Source: Rhodosporidiobolus odoratus (lineage: Eukaryota > Basidiomycota > Microbotryomycetes > Sporidiobolales > Sporidiobolaceae). From it: DNA of 64,000 nt. The DNA is taken from assembly GCA_034387635.1 (NCBI GenBank), contig JAOANU010000015.1:124001-188000 (forward strand), read 5' to 3'. Below the pieces are notes generated by a model, which had not been told where the DNA came from, did not search any database, and was given only the letters and a program-made list of their open reading frames with translations. Made by a program: the position numbers and the translations under genes. Positions 43,901 to 55,935 of this stretch are shown piece by piece; within the stretch, counting starts at the first letter, position 1, and each line of letters opens with the position of its first letter.

Positions 43901-46900
43901 CAGGACGACGCTCGTCCTGTGCCGCCTGCCATCACTGCCGCCAGTGTCTCACCCCCGAACAGCGCGCCCGCGCTGCCTCCTCCCGCAGCAACTACTGTCG
44001 CTTCCGCTCCTCCGGCACCATCTCCCGTTCAGCTCGTCCAACCATTCTTACCCTCTCCGCAACAGTCCGCCCTACCTTTCCTCTCTCCCGCTGCCCCCGT
44101 CTACAAATCCCTCGTCTCTCCGTCAATGGTAGGGAGACGGCCTCTCCCTCCTCCTCCTCCGCCCTATATTCCGCCAACAACAGCGCCCCCCGCCTCCACC
44201 CCCACCCTCCCTCCAGCGTCTACCCCTGCCATCGCGCCGCCTGCGCTTCCTGTAACAACCCCAACCGCCCAACCTTCCCCGTCTACTGCGCTCACAGCCC
44301 TTCCTACCCCCTCTCCGCATGCTATCGTTCCTGGACTCCCGACTCTGTCTCCAGCCTCGACTACCGCCTCTCTTCCGCGAAGTGTGCCGAAAGGGTACGT
44401 CCTGCCGCCGCCGCCGCCGCCGTTTGTCTCGCCGCCCGCTCCTGTCGGGCTCGGGTTAGTAGCTGGTCCGGAGGACACGCCCGTCGAGCGGGAGGACGCT
44501 TTACCATTTCGAGCAGCAGGCGAGGAGAAGAAGGCAGAGGCGGAACCGATTCAGACCAAAGCTCCGGACGAGGTCGAGGATACGGTGATGCAGGATATTC
44601 AGAACACCTCCCTTGTTGCGACGGAACAGGAGGGAATGGTTATGGATCAGCAGGAGTCGCCGCAAGTCCAGCCTTCGCCGCAGGAAAGCCCGCCTTCCCT
44701 CTCTCCCCCGCCGCCTCCGCCCCAACCTGCCGAGATTCACCAGCAGCACTCGCCTACTACGCCGCAAGAACACCGTTCTCTCACGCCCCCTCTCTCTCCT
44801 TTCGGCCAAGTTCTTCACGGCGTGATTGAGGAGGAAGCGAAGCGCGAGCAGGCGTTTGCCGAACGCCTCAAGGACGCTACACCAGAACCGTTGTTCGACC
44901 GGACCGAGCTTCTCACGCCCTCCTGGAACACCTTCGACGAGCCGCATGCCAGACTCTCTGCTTCTCTCTTCGATACCTTCCGCGAACGCGATCAGCGGCG
45001 CAAGGACAAGGCCATCATGCTCCGTCAGCAATACAAAGCGCTCAACGCGGACTGGAAGGCGCACGTCAAGCGGCTCGACGAGATTCGCGACCGAGTTCAC
45101 CGCCGGCAAGGCGGACACCAGCAGTCTCAGAGTATACCACAAACCCCTTCAATCGACTCGGCGGGGTTGCCCTTCTACCCTGAACCTACGACTCCCGGCC
45201 CGTCCCTCACTGGCGGACGTTCGAACCGTCGCGGGGCAGGTGCCAGCACGCTCGGATACGGCGACGCGGTCCGTTCTGAAGCCGAGTTTCTCGAAATCCT
45301 GGCCAGCCTCGAACACGCAGACTTGCGGGATCCAGATGTCCGAGCTGCTCGTACCGCCGCCGTCGTTCCGGACATGATCCTCGATGATGCCGAGCGACGA
45401 GAGATTGTCGAGACGGAGTTTGACGACGAGCGGTGCCGTGTCGACGATCCCGTTGAAGCCTACGGCGTCCATGCCCCTCTCGACGTCTGGACGGAGCAAG
45501 AGGTCGAAACGTTCTGCAAGCGGTACGCTCAACACCCGAAGCAATTCGGCAAGATTGCTCAAGATTTGCCGGACAAGTCGCCCTCGCAATGCGTCCTGTT
45601 CTACTACCGCATGAAGAACACGATCGACTTCCGGTCGCTGTCGGATCGTCGAGGCAGGGATGGGAGGAGGAAGAAAGCGAAGAAGAGGCCGGAGGAGGCC
45701 AGGGGCGGGAAAGGGTCAAGTCTGCTGTCCAACCTCAAAAGACCTGTAAGGGCGGAGAAGGCTGCGCCCGTCGAGGAAGAAGAGGCGATGGATGAGGACG
45801 CCGCGCCTTCGCCCAAAACCGCTCGCTCTGCTCTTCCTCCCATCGCAGAAAGCCCCGCCATGCCCAGCTCCCGCCCGCTACCTGCCACGAACGGTACCGA
45901 CGGCCCTCAAGTTGGTACGGCGTCTCGCCGCCGATCCGTCTCTGCCGCCACGCCCACTTCTTCCACCGCCACCAGACCTCAGCAGAAGACCCCCAAGCTC
46001 GCTCAGCCTCCGCTCCCCGCCAGTGAAGGGATGATCGAAGCCGCCGAAGTCCTTGGTGCGCTTGGCGTAGGTTTCGATGCCACGGCAGCTTCACCCGCTT
46101 CAACCCCAGCCGCACCCGAAGAGGGTAAACGAGTGCAACGCGCCGCCGCCCGCAAAGTCCGCATGGACCTCGACGACGATGTCGACTCGCCTCCGTATGG
46201 TTCTCCTGGCGGTCTATCTCTGCCTCCTTCCGCTCAAGTCGATCGCGACGTCGCTCCTACCGGCGTCGAGAAAGGCGAGAAGACCAAGGCGAAGAGGCGA
46301 TCCAATACCTCGTCTTACTGGACTGTGGCTGAACGGAACGAGATCACGAGACTGTTGAGGCTGTATGGAAAGGACTGGAAGAAGCTTGCGGAGGGGCTGG
46401 GCAACAAGACTTGGGTTCAATGTCGGAATGTGCGTGTCCTTCCTTGCCTGCCCCGTTCCCCCGGTCACGCTAGATCGACTACTAACCAAGTATGCTCGTG
46501 GACAGTGGTACCAAAGTAACGCCAAGAAGTACAAATTGGATGATGTGGTTAGTGCCGGCCCCCTCGAGCAGGATGAGGTTGAGCCAGAAATGGTTTCTCC
46601 TGCCTTGGTGCATGGCGTGCATGCGGTACGTCTTTCTGCTCAGCTCCACCCACGTCTCTAGACTCATTCTTTGCTCCCTCAGCCGCCCGCCGTGCCCCAT
46701 CAAGAGAACTTCGGCCACCACCCCCTTCAACTTCCTCGTACCGGTTTCTTCGACACACCTGTCCCGCAGCTCCTCCCGCCCCTGCCATCCATCTCGGCGA
46801 ACCCTGCTGCGCGCCCCGCTCCCACCGTCAAAGCTGGCATGCAGATCCGCAACATGCTCAACGCCGAAGGCCCGGCCGAAGCCGCTGCTTCTCCTGCGCG

Positions 46901-47486
46901 GGACGACTGGTTCGGAGGCGGCGGAGACGGTGTCAGCGCGACTACGAAAGACGACGTCGATGCTATCGCGAACGCTCCTTTCGCCAATCCTAGTGTCGCT
47001 CGGGAGATCGTCCGCCCGTCTTCCGTTCCCTACGGTACCCAGAGCGTTGCGACACTGCGAAGTAGCCTGCCGTCCCTTCTGCACTCGACCACCATCCTCC
47101 CTTCATTCCCATCCACACTCGGTGACCGACGGTACGACACCTCTGCCCGTCTTCCCTCGATAAATGGCCACTCTCCCGTACCGCAATCCTGGTCTCGATC
47201 GCCTGCCTCCCCCTTCCCCGCTTACGCCTCACCAGCAGCTTCCGCCTCGCCCATCACGGCGGCTTCCGTCTCTGCCGAATACTATCGTCGTCGGTACGAA
47301 GCTAGCGACAGGGCTACCACATCGCGCTCTGCTCTTCCCGAATACTTCACCGTCAAGCCATACGAGCGGCCCTATCCTTTACCTCCCTCGTCCTCCTCCG
47401 TCTTCCCTCCGTCCTCTCTCTCGCAACAGCAATCTACGGCGCAACTTCCTCCGCATTGGGCGCCACCCCAAGCGCCTCCGCAGTGA
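40978..47486 (+). CDS. SNT1: Snt1/NCoR-like SANT-domain transcriptional co-repressor
   Basis: Five exons (40978-41084, 41229-42410, 42478-46429, 46506-46625, 46683-47486) sum to 6165 bp, or 2054 residues. The first ATG gives MDFVNRGRGFTAGDTGLPLP. Residues about 150-330 form a long Arg/Asp/Ser/Glu domain (RSRSKDRDRQREREKTDSRP). Long Pro/Glu/Ala-rich linkers follow. SANT domain 1 is WTEQEVETFCKRYAQHPKQF plus GKIAQDLPDKSPSQCVLFYY, as in Snt1 and NCoR. SANT/Myb domain 2 is YWTVAERNEITRLLRLYGKD, KLAEGLGNKTWVQCRN, WYQSNAKKYKLDD. The paired SANTs fit the scaffold of a Set3C/HDAC3-type deacetylase complex in the nucleus. The gene is compact: 81% of the CDS lies in two exons. Confidence 0.85.
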
Positions 47487-48080
47487 CTTCAATTCTCCCT
47501 CTTCTTGGTTGTGCCGTATTTTCACCTTCTCCCCCTCTGGTTGTACGTAATACTCGTCGTTCCGTTTTGACTTTTCGGGCTTTCGTGACTAGCTTTATAC
47601 CTTTCTCCACCCGAACAACGTCCTCGAAGACGCTCGTGTAAGAAAAGCCGTGTTGAGAATCCCCAATTGCCGTGACCGCCGGGCCTTTCCGTGAAAGGTC
47701 GAAGAAAACTTGTGGCAATCTACTGAGCCTCTGGTCGTCCTGCAAGCTCTCTGCGTGATAAGCGGACGCGGCAGGGCTGCGCTCCCCACAGACGGAAAAG
47801 ATTCGGGGAAGCCACTTGGGAAGCCACTTGGAGGAGAGCGATTTCAGGGAAGTAAAGGCGGGGACATTTGGCATCTCGTAGAGTTGCGAGTAGGAGCCGA
47901 ATGCCGCGCCGGTGAGCAGCGGGACCCAGGACTGAGGATCGTAGCAGCAGTGAGGGGAGAAAGAGGAAAAAATCGGGAAAGTGGGGACGAGCGTGGGGAC
48001 GGCGGAGTCCCTCGCTTTTCCTCCAGGTGCAGACTCTTGTTCCCCCATTCTCACACCAGCACACAGCACCAAGCAATATC
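47487..48080. promoter_or_regulatory. Intergenic/promoter region upstream of aldehyde dehydrogenase
   Basis: 594 bp between the SNT1-like stop and the ALDH ATG, with both genes on the plus strand. It must hold the SNT1 terminator and the ALDH promoter. A short direct duplication GGGAAGCCACTT occurs twice at 47808-47830. No gene is supported. Confidence 0.4.
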
Positions 48081-50841
48081 ATGTCTAGCCTCACCGCCAA
48101 CCTCACCTTCCCTCAAGGTCACCTCGTCGACAAAGCTTCTTTCCCCGTCGGACTCTTCATCAACAACGAGTTCGTACAGGGAGAAGAGGGCAAGACTATC
48201 GAGGTGAGCTCTCGTCTTCACCATCTGGCCTGTCACCGTTGCGAACGGACCCTGCGCATGCGACTGGGATTGCCCCGATTTCTCGCCAACCTTGCTGACC
48301 TGTCTCCTCTCGCTTAACCTTTTATCTAGGTCCGCGCCCCTGCTACTGACAAAGTAATTGCCCAAGTCGCAGAGGGAACCGCCAACGATGTTGACCGTGC
48401 AGTGTAAAGCCTTTCACTCTCCCCCATTTCGGATCCGGTTGAAGCTCACCTGTCGTCCTGCTTGCAGTAAAGTCGCTCAGAACGCCTACGACACTGTCTG
48501 GGGAGAACGCTGCCCGGGTCACCAGCGTGGCAAGATGCTAATGAAGGTGCGGCACTCTCCCTTTTCTTTTTCTTTTTTCCCTTGCTCTTTTTTCTTTTCT
48601 TTCCTCCGACCCGTCGACTTACCAGCTCCACTCTCTCCCATACATTCCTTGTCCCTGACGCTCCGCTTCACCGGCACAGCTCGCCGACCTCTTCGAAGAA
48701 CACATCGACCAGCTCGCCTCGATCGAAGCGCTCGACAATGGCAAGCCTTTCTCGGTCGCCAAGTCTTTCGACGCTACGGAAGCCGCTGGCTGTTTGCGCT
48801 ACTATGGTGGATGGGCCGACAAGGATCACGGCAAGGGTACGCATCCGTTTTTCCTGCCGAGATACCCGTCGAGCGTACTCCTGCACTTTCGTTCCTGCTG
48901 ATATGCTGGTCCCAACCCCTGCAGTCATCGAGGTCAACGACACCAAGATGGCCTACACGAGGCACGAACCGATCGGTGTTGTCGGGCAAATCATCCCTTG
49001 TGCACTCCATTCTCCCTTTCTGCCGCAGGGTAGATTGCTCAAGTCTTGCTCGTTGCAGGGAACTTCCCTCTCCTCATGTTTGCCTGGAAGATTGGTCCTG
49101 CGCTTGCATGCGGTAACACGATCGTGATCAAGACGGCAGAAACGACCCCTCTCAGCGCTTTCTACGGTACATCTGGTTCTTCCCCCATTTGGCGATGTCT
49201 TGTACAAGGGCGACACTGACCCCTTCTTCAACACAGCCTGCCAGCTCATTGCCAAGGTGTTCCCTCCTGGTGTCGTTAACGTTCTCACCGGTTATGGAAA
49301 CAGTAAGCCTTAATCGCCCATTCTGCCGTACTGCCTGTTTCTCGCTTTCCGTCGCTGACAAGCTCCTCTAAACCCTCGCACAGTCGTCGGCGCGGCCATC
49401 AGCTCGCACATGGACATCCACAAAGTTGCCTTCACTGGCTCAACCCTCGTCGGCCGTCAGATCATGAAGGTCCGTCTTTCCCCTCCTTTTCGCCTTTGCA
49501 CAGTAATTTACTCCGTTCTGTGTGCAGGCCGCTGCTCAGTCCAACTTGAAGACGGTGACCCTCGAGCTTGGCGGGAAGAGCCCGAGTATCGTGATGGATG
49601 ACGCTGACATTGACCAAGCCGTCTCGTGGGCTGCGTAAGGTCCTTCTCCTTACCTCATCCTGTCAATTGCGCTTACGATACCTCCTTGGTCCTCTGTTAG
49701 GTTTGGAATATGTTTTAACGCGGGCCAGTGTTGCTGCGCAGGATCCAGGCTCTTTGTGCAGGAGGGCATTTACGATGCATTCATGGAAAAGTTCACTGCG
49801 AAGTTCAAGTCAATCAAGGTTGGGTCTCCCTTCGCCGCCGATACCGTTGTCGGTGCGTCATGAGCTTCTAAGCGGAACTGCTTCGACCAACAACCCTTAC
49901 CTTTTCATGTCGCAGGCCCTGCTACCTCACAGCTCCAGTACGACCGCATCTCTGCCCACATTCAGGCGGGCAAGGACGAGGGCGCAAAGGTTCACGTCGG
50001 CGGTGGAAGGCATGGCACGGAGGGTTACTTCGTCGAGCCAACTATGTTCGTCCAACTCGCTTTTGCCTCTCCCTTTCCCCCGACCGTATGGGCGACTGAC
50101 CCCCTCTTGGTCCGCAGCTTTACCGACGTCAAGCCGGAGATGAAGATTGTGCAGGAAGAGATCTTCGGACCTGTCATTGTCGTTCAGCGCTTCAAGGACG
50201 AGAACGATATCATTGCTAAGGGCAATGACAGCATGTATGGACTCGCTGCTGCTGTAAGTTCTACATTGCTGCCCGGACCTTGCTTTGTTGGACCGCTTAC
50301 TTACGATGTGACGGTCTACCTTCGCAGGTCTTCTCCCGCGACATCTCTCGCGCACTGCGTGTCACGAATCGCTTGCATGCCGGTACTGTCTGGTAGGTCT
50401 CGCTGATCTGGCTACTCTCGCGTGTCCCCGGTGACTGACCTGCTTTTTTCGTGTCTCGACTTCAGGGTCAACTGCTACAACGTGTAAGTATTATTTCAGT
50501 AATCCTACATCTCGACCTTGCCTTTTGGTACTGATCATTTCCCAACCTACTGCACTACCCAGGCTCAACTCTCAAGTTCCTTTTGGTGGCTACAAGCAGA
50601 GCGGCATTGGCAGGGAACTCGGTGAATACGCTCTCAAGTGCGTCCCCGTCTTCTCACCTCTTTTGTCCCTCCCCTTTCCTTGCCCTTCCTCGTCGCACGT
50701 GCTGCTTCTCCCATACCCAACCTTCTTTGCTTGGAGCTGCTTCATCTTCGTTTTACGACACTGATCGAGACGTTTGCTTGCAGGAACTATACCAACATCA
50801 AATCGGTCCACATCAACCTCAGCGGACCTGCGCCTGTCTAA
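48081..50841 (+). CDS. NAD(P)+-dependent aldehyde dehydrogenase, intact copy
   Basis: Oxidises aldehydes to acids; by sequence a fungal ALDH1/2-class enzyme (about 500 residues, about 15 exons). The start [20 protein letters not shown] is followed by [18 protein letters not shown]. Cofactor and fold blocks are [24 protein letters not shown], [31 protein letters not shown] and [16 protein letters not shown]. The catalytic Glu is in [19 protein letters not shown] and the Cys nucleophile in [17 protein letters not shown]. The C-terminal half shows [37 protein letters not shown] and ends [12 protein letters not shown]. Stop at 50839-50841. The segment from 49461 onward is duplicated at 55241, where it is a pseudogene. 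No targeting peptide is evident, so cytosolic is most likely. Confidence 0.95.
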
Positions 50842-51598
50842 GCCAACTCTCCCAAATCCTGCTTGCTTCCTCTCCGTCTCTTTCTTGTCAATATTCCTGT
50901 CTAGGTTGTCTGTGACATGCTTGCAGTGCCCTTCCATCACTTCCTAAAGGTCAAGAAGTGGAATTCCAAGTATTGCTGCCGTACCTTCCGATTCCCTCTT
51001 ATGCACCCACAGGATAGTCACAAGTATCCATCATGACAAGATCAATAGCTGTAGTATTCGGCTGGCCGTGCATTGTTGCGAGACTATGACCTGAAGCTCG
51101 GGACCTTCTCAAACGAGACTTTGCTGCGGCTCTTTGCGCTCATGACTGGCCACTTCCGCTGTTTTGGCTCAGCTACAGCTTGGCTACAGCACTGAGCACC
51201 TCGCGATGCCTGCCCTTACAAGAAGCAGGAAGTCCGAGCCAAGCCGGGCCCTTTTCCCTCTTCTCGTCCCGCACTCTGCCCGTCATCTACAGTCGCGGAG
51301 GGCATTTGTCGACACCCCTGTAGCTTACCCAATCTTTGTTCCTTGTTCCCGAGGCGGCAACCGCTGAACTCAGCTTGTCAAGAGCTGTCAAATGTGCCTA
51401 TTTCCAGAATTGTTCGGTTGTAATAGGGTTATATGTAATCGAACCTAATATTCTTTAACGCAATGTGTTTCAGCTCAAGTAAGGAATTTCCATTTTTTCA
51501 TGACCTCCCCTGAACAGGCTTGCCGCGCTGCCAGAAGTGGTGGTCAAGGCGGCGCACCTCGTTCACACGTTCCGCTGCTGGTACTCGCTCAGGGTGTC

Positions 51599-54500
51599 AT
51601 GCCTCAGCGTCGCAACAACAAGGCCGCAGCAGCATCTTCCGCAAAGTAAAGGAGCGATCTCGCCTTAGCCCACTTTTGATGTCGACCCTGCGAATCCCGC
51701 TTTTGTACCGGACCAGGAGGAGGCAGATGTCCGGGCAGAAGAGGAATCAATCTTCATAGAGCGTATCAAGGCAAAGAGTCGGCAGGCAGCGGAGCAACTT
51801 CTCCTATAACAGCAGGAGAAGATTCATCTTGCAAAGGAGGTCGCTCAGACAAAGGAAGCGGAGCAAGAGAATCCAAAGGACAAACCTAGCCCGGAACTAC
51901 TGGCGAGGATACGGGCAATGGGAATTTGAGTACGCCTACGCACCTGGAAAGAGGCAGAAGAAGGAGACAAAGTCCCGCTCGTTGGGAAGAATACCGCCGA
52001 TGTCTTGCTCACTGGTCTCAAGGTGAGCGTCCCGCCCTGCTCATTGTCTCCTATACGATACTGACTGTCCGCCTGGCGTTTCTAGCCGGCTGTCTGTTCC
52101 AAGCAACATCACAAGCAAACATCCGGGTTGGACTGCCATCCTCTGGGGCATGGTTCTCGGGGTCTGTATCGACAGGGTTCAAAGACCACCATCTGGCAGA
52201 ACGAATTGGTTGCAGGGGGGACGGAGGAAAGTAGCAGGATAGGAATGAATTAGCTCGTAAAGGTGTGCTGGCTGTTTCTCCTGATTCTATGCCGCTACCT
52301 GCTGGGCGCGCTAACGTGCCCTATACGTTAGGCGAGGGAGGATGGTAAAGAGCAGCTCTGACGCAAGCGCAAAGCTCAAGGCTCCCACCAACACGACACA
52401 GACTACCTTGGCATTGCCCCCATCCTTCACCTCAAAGACTCCCCCAAACCTGCTGACCCTGCCGAGGTTGCCGCTCTTTCTTGACATCCCAGGGCCTTTG
52501 CTCTGCCGGACAAGGACAAGTATGAGAAGGTACTGCACAGGACAACATGACTGCAAGAATACGTCCTTCTTTCTCAGCTTTCAAGAAAAGCTACGGGACC
52601 ACGACCGATAATCAGGACCAGGGGCTTAAACAGTGGGAGAGAATACTTGATTATGACGTCAAGGTGCGTACAATGTCGCAAATCGCTGAGAGATTCTGTG
52701 TGTTAGCCTCCGCTGAGCAATATCGACCCTTGTGGCAGCAGGATTGCAAGCCGCACCGTCTTCAAGCCTGAGGCGAGGACAGACGACTAGCCAAGGGGGA
52801 GGAGGATGTCGAGGGAAGGCTCTGAGGCTGAGTTTCTCCGGCTACGGAAGAGACTAACAGTGATTCGAGCGTGGTATTCGACAGATAGAAATGGGAGATC
52901 TAGCCTAAAGAAGAAGAAGAAGAAGAAGAGAAGATCTACGCCCAAAGCCCCATCCTGCAGGTTGACCGAACATCTACATCTACCTCCGCGGTGTCGTGGA
53001 GATGGTCGGTCCGTAAGCAGGCTGCAAGGAACAGGAGCTCAGTACGCAGACTTCGAAAGAAATGAAAGAAGAATGAATGAAATAAAGGAATCGACTCATC
53101 TGGTACGGGGGAGTCGAGTTCAGGCAAAGTTGCCAGACCTTGCAAGGATGCTCTGGCTATCTGATTCTTCCAACCCTCTGTTCCCCGCCACCATGTCACC
53201 GCAAGCAAGACTCGGCAGCTGCTGCCACTGCCACCCATCACTCTACCCCACCTGCCGCTTGCATCGTCACCTCTCTGGACAACCCTTCACCAGTCAGCCA
53301 CAATTCCTGACCTGGCCCGCAGACCTTACCTCTGGTGCCGAAGCTTATGAGTTCCGGGGACAGAACAAGGGCGTCAAGCAGATTCTGCAGTAGTGAGGTA
53401 TTCAGCAGTACTACAAGGGCAAAGGTCAGGGGAGAAAGTTCCTGAAGTGTGACGCTTGCAAAGAGAGCGGCACCCGGAAGGCAGTGCGCGTCCGTGCTGA
53501 GCGTCTCCAGCAGATGGAAGAGGACGCTGGCTGCACCTTTGATGAGGAAGCAGCAGCTGAGGCCGGTATGGCAGCGGGAGGAAGGGAGGAAACCGCAGAG
53601 GAGGAGGAAAGAAGGACAAATTGCTGCTGGACCCGCATCCTCGACCTGCAGTACGATTTCAAGAATGACAAGCCAGAGCTCCAGTTGAATATTGAAGAGC
53701 TGGGGCAGAAATGTGTTTTCCTTCCGCCTTTTCACTGTGAGCTCAAGCTGATTGAGCTCCACTGGGCTTACGTCAAGAACAGTGCGTTGATCTTATACCG
53801 GTCTAACAAGATCTGCATGCTGCTGACTCAGTATTGATCACTCCGGCATTTTGGAAGGAGGCAGACGGCAAATTCAGAGCCGCAAAGACCTGAATCCCTC
53901 AAATTGCCGACGCCTGCTGCTGGGACTACCGGGGAGTCGGGGAGGGGGTAGTAATTCCTTCCGCTAGGCCTTTCCCTCTCTCCCTGGGGTACGGGAGAGT
54001 GAGCTAGAGAGTGGTTAGATTGTAACCTCTTTCTGTTCTGATTCTCCTGGATGTTCCCTTCTTCCTCTTCCCTCCTCTTCCTCTCCCTGACACACCGGTA
54101 GTCGAGCTGCAAGGCAAGACCAGAGTCGCGGCGGAGGGAGCAGAGGGAGGAGTTATTGAGTTGGGCGTGACAAACAGAGAACCAGAAGCAACGAACAGAT
54201 CCTGGGTTCTGGGAGAGCAACGAGAGTGGGGGTAACTAGCGCTAGAGAACTAAAAGAGGAGCGAGGAGAGTCGAGCTACATATTGCCTTTGTTGAATGAT
54301 GTATCTACCCGCCATCATCTCCTCCTCCCAACCTTCTCTACTTCAAGTCTGTATGGAAGCGAGACAAGAAGCTTAGCTAAGAACCATTAGTCAAGTAGAT
54401 GAGAGAGCAGGGCTTAGCAGCGGTAGCAGCATGGAAGGAGTGGTATCCTTACACCTGCCCACCGGCATTCATTGTGTTGTACTTCTGCAAGGCCTACCGC

Positions 54501-54700
54501 TATATAAATGCGTACCACAAGTTAGTTTGCCTGCACCATGCTGTAGGAAAACGGAGTCTGAGGGCTTTTTTTTTTCTTTCCGGTTTTCTCGCAGACACAA
54601 ACTGGCAGCGGAACTGGCAGCCTATGCTGTCAAGAAATACAAGGGTCATTGGGCCATTCCAAAGAGCATAACAATGGATCCGAGGGTGGTGAGCCAGTAG
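51599..54700 (+). pseudogene. Degraded DDE transposase of the Tc1/mariner-type element
   Basis: Decayed remains in order. An N-terminal ATG gives MPQRRNNKAAAASSAK, then FIERIKAKSRQAAEQLLL and a charged segment, with several stops and frame changes. The best-preserved stretch (about 53400-53790) has CDACKESGTRKAVRVRAERL, CCWTRILDLQYDFKND and CVFLPPFHCELKLIELHWAY. This is the FLPKFHCELNxIE block with the last catalytic Glu seen in many basidiomycete transposases. After about 650 bp of unrelated sequence the C-terminal part resumes at 54500 (RYINAYHK, intron, HKLAAELAAYAVKKYKGHWA). Not functional as it stands. The family is recognised by motif; the subfamily was not resolved. Confidence 0.75.
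53840..54430. repeat. R2-containing insertion within the transposase relic
   Basis: Sequence between the two conserved transposase blocks, sharing ordered blocks with 14856-15080 (AAGACCAGAGT, GGGGGTAACTAGCGCTAGAG, TTGTTGAATGATGTATCTAC). It probably inserted into the transposon after its arrival. Ends were not determined. Confidence 0.4.
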
Positions 54701-55133
54701 GTGCAGTGTAGCAAGCCATTGTCAAGGGGAAAGCAATTTCAGAAGGCCATTCGGGTCCGCGTGTTCTCTCTTTTCCTGCTTCCCATTCCGCTACTTGCTT
54801 GTGCAGCGCGGACTATCGCCAGAAAGACTGTGCAAAGCGCTTCTCGATGACCTGATTTGCAAGTCCAATATACATTACACAACTTACTAATGCCAAAATT
54901 AGGCATTACAAAGTTGCAATGGCTGTTTCAAAGTCGAGACCCGTCCAGATTTCCCGAGTTTCTCAATGGCTCAAATCGAGCAGAGGAGCACACCACTTAT
55001 AGCAGGAGGTCCTAGAGAATCCAGCGATGCACTCTCAAGAGGCTACAGAGAGGTGTTGAGAGTGTAGTCACGAGTCAGAGATCCGGAGCCATTTGGCGGA
55101 GGGAGTCGTTGAGAAATGCCCTCGGCGACTGTA

Positions 55134-55240
55134 GCCTGATCTCCCTTCCTTTGCCATATCAACGCCTCAGGGGCCCTTGACTTCCGCTGAGGACAACCCC
55201 TCATCAGTGTATATGATGTGTTGAGGACGTTTTTGTCTCA
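55134..55240 (+). pseudogene. Relic of the ubiquitin-protease gene 5' end (tandem-duplication copy)
   Basis: Aligns over its whole length with 59190-59299, including the ATG context. Of about eleven CpGs in the intact copy, about seven are TpG or CpA here (for example TTCGCC to TTTGCC, CTCGACG to ATCAACG, TACGATG to TATGATG, TTCGTC to TTTGTC). The truncated reading frame runs directly into ALDH sequence, so it cannot make the protease. Confidence 0.75.
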
Positions 55241-55935
55241 ATCATGAAGGTCCGTCTTTCCCCTCCTTTTCGCCTTTGCACAGTAATTTACTCCGTTCTG
55301 TGTGCAGGCCGCTGCTCAGTCCAACTTGAAGACGGTGACCCTCGAGCTTGGCGGGAAGAGCCCGAGGATCGTGATGGATGACGCTGACATTGACCAAGCC
55401 GTCTCGTGGGCTGCGTAAGGTCCTTCTCCTTACCTCATCCTGTCAATTGCGCTTACGATACCTCCTTGGTCCTCTGTTAGGTTTGGAATATGTTTTAACG
55501 CGGGCCAGTGTTGCTGCGCAGGATCCAGGCTCTTTGTGCAGGAGGGCATTTACGATGCATTCATGGAAAAGTTCACTGCAAAGTTCAAGTCAATCAAGGT
55601 TGGGTCTCCCTTCGCCGCCGATACCGTTGTTGGTGCGTCATGAATATTGAGCTTCTCAGCGGGACTGCTTTGACTAACAACCCTTACCTTTTCATGTCGC
55701 AGGCCCTGCTACCTCACAGCTCCAGTACGACCGCATCTCTGCCCACATTCAGGCGGGCAAGGACGAGGGCGCAACAGTACACACAGGCGGTGGAAGGCAC
55801 GGCATGGAGGGTTACTTTGTCGAGCCAACTATGTTCGTCCACCCCGCTCTTGCCTATCCTCTTCCGCCTCACTGAAATGGACGACTGACCTCTTCTTGAC
55901 CTTGCCTTTTGGCACTGATCATTTCCCAACCTACT

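Larger units (their letters stand above)
51290..55131 (+). mobile_element. Tc1/mariner-superfamily DNA transposon with TA target duplication
   Basis: A 3842 bp element. The left end reads CAGTCGCGGAGGGCATTTGT and the right end, reverse-complemented, CAGTCGCCGAGGGCATTTCT: imperfect terminal inverted repeats of about 25 bp. TA flanks both ends (51288-51289 and 55132-55133). The matching empty site is in the other duplication copy, where AATCTAGCCTGG near 59190 shows a single TA. It carries a broken DDE transposase on the plus strand. TA targeting plus DDE places it in the IS630-Tc1-mariner superfamily. Confidence 0.85.
49461..55240. repeat. Tandem duplication, copy 1 (ALDH 3' half to protease-gene 5' end, with transposon inside)
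   Basis: Without the inserted transposon this unit is about 1.94 kb. 49461-51287 matches 55241 onward (apart from the R1 insertion and a roughly 405 bp deletion there), including the whole ALDH 3' flank. 55134-55240 matches 59190-59299, the 5' end of the ubiquitin protease gene. The join between units at 55240/55241 puts protease-gene sequence directly before ATCATGAAG of the ALDH gene. Confidence 0.85.

Noticed and set aside
49598..50143. 181-codon open frame within the ALDH gene, repeated in part at 55378
   Set aside because: It runs across ALDH exons and introns in another frame; its recurrence is explained by the tandem duplication.
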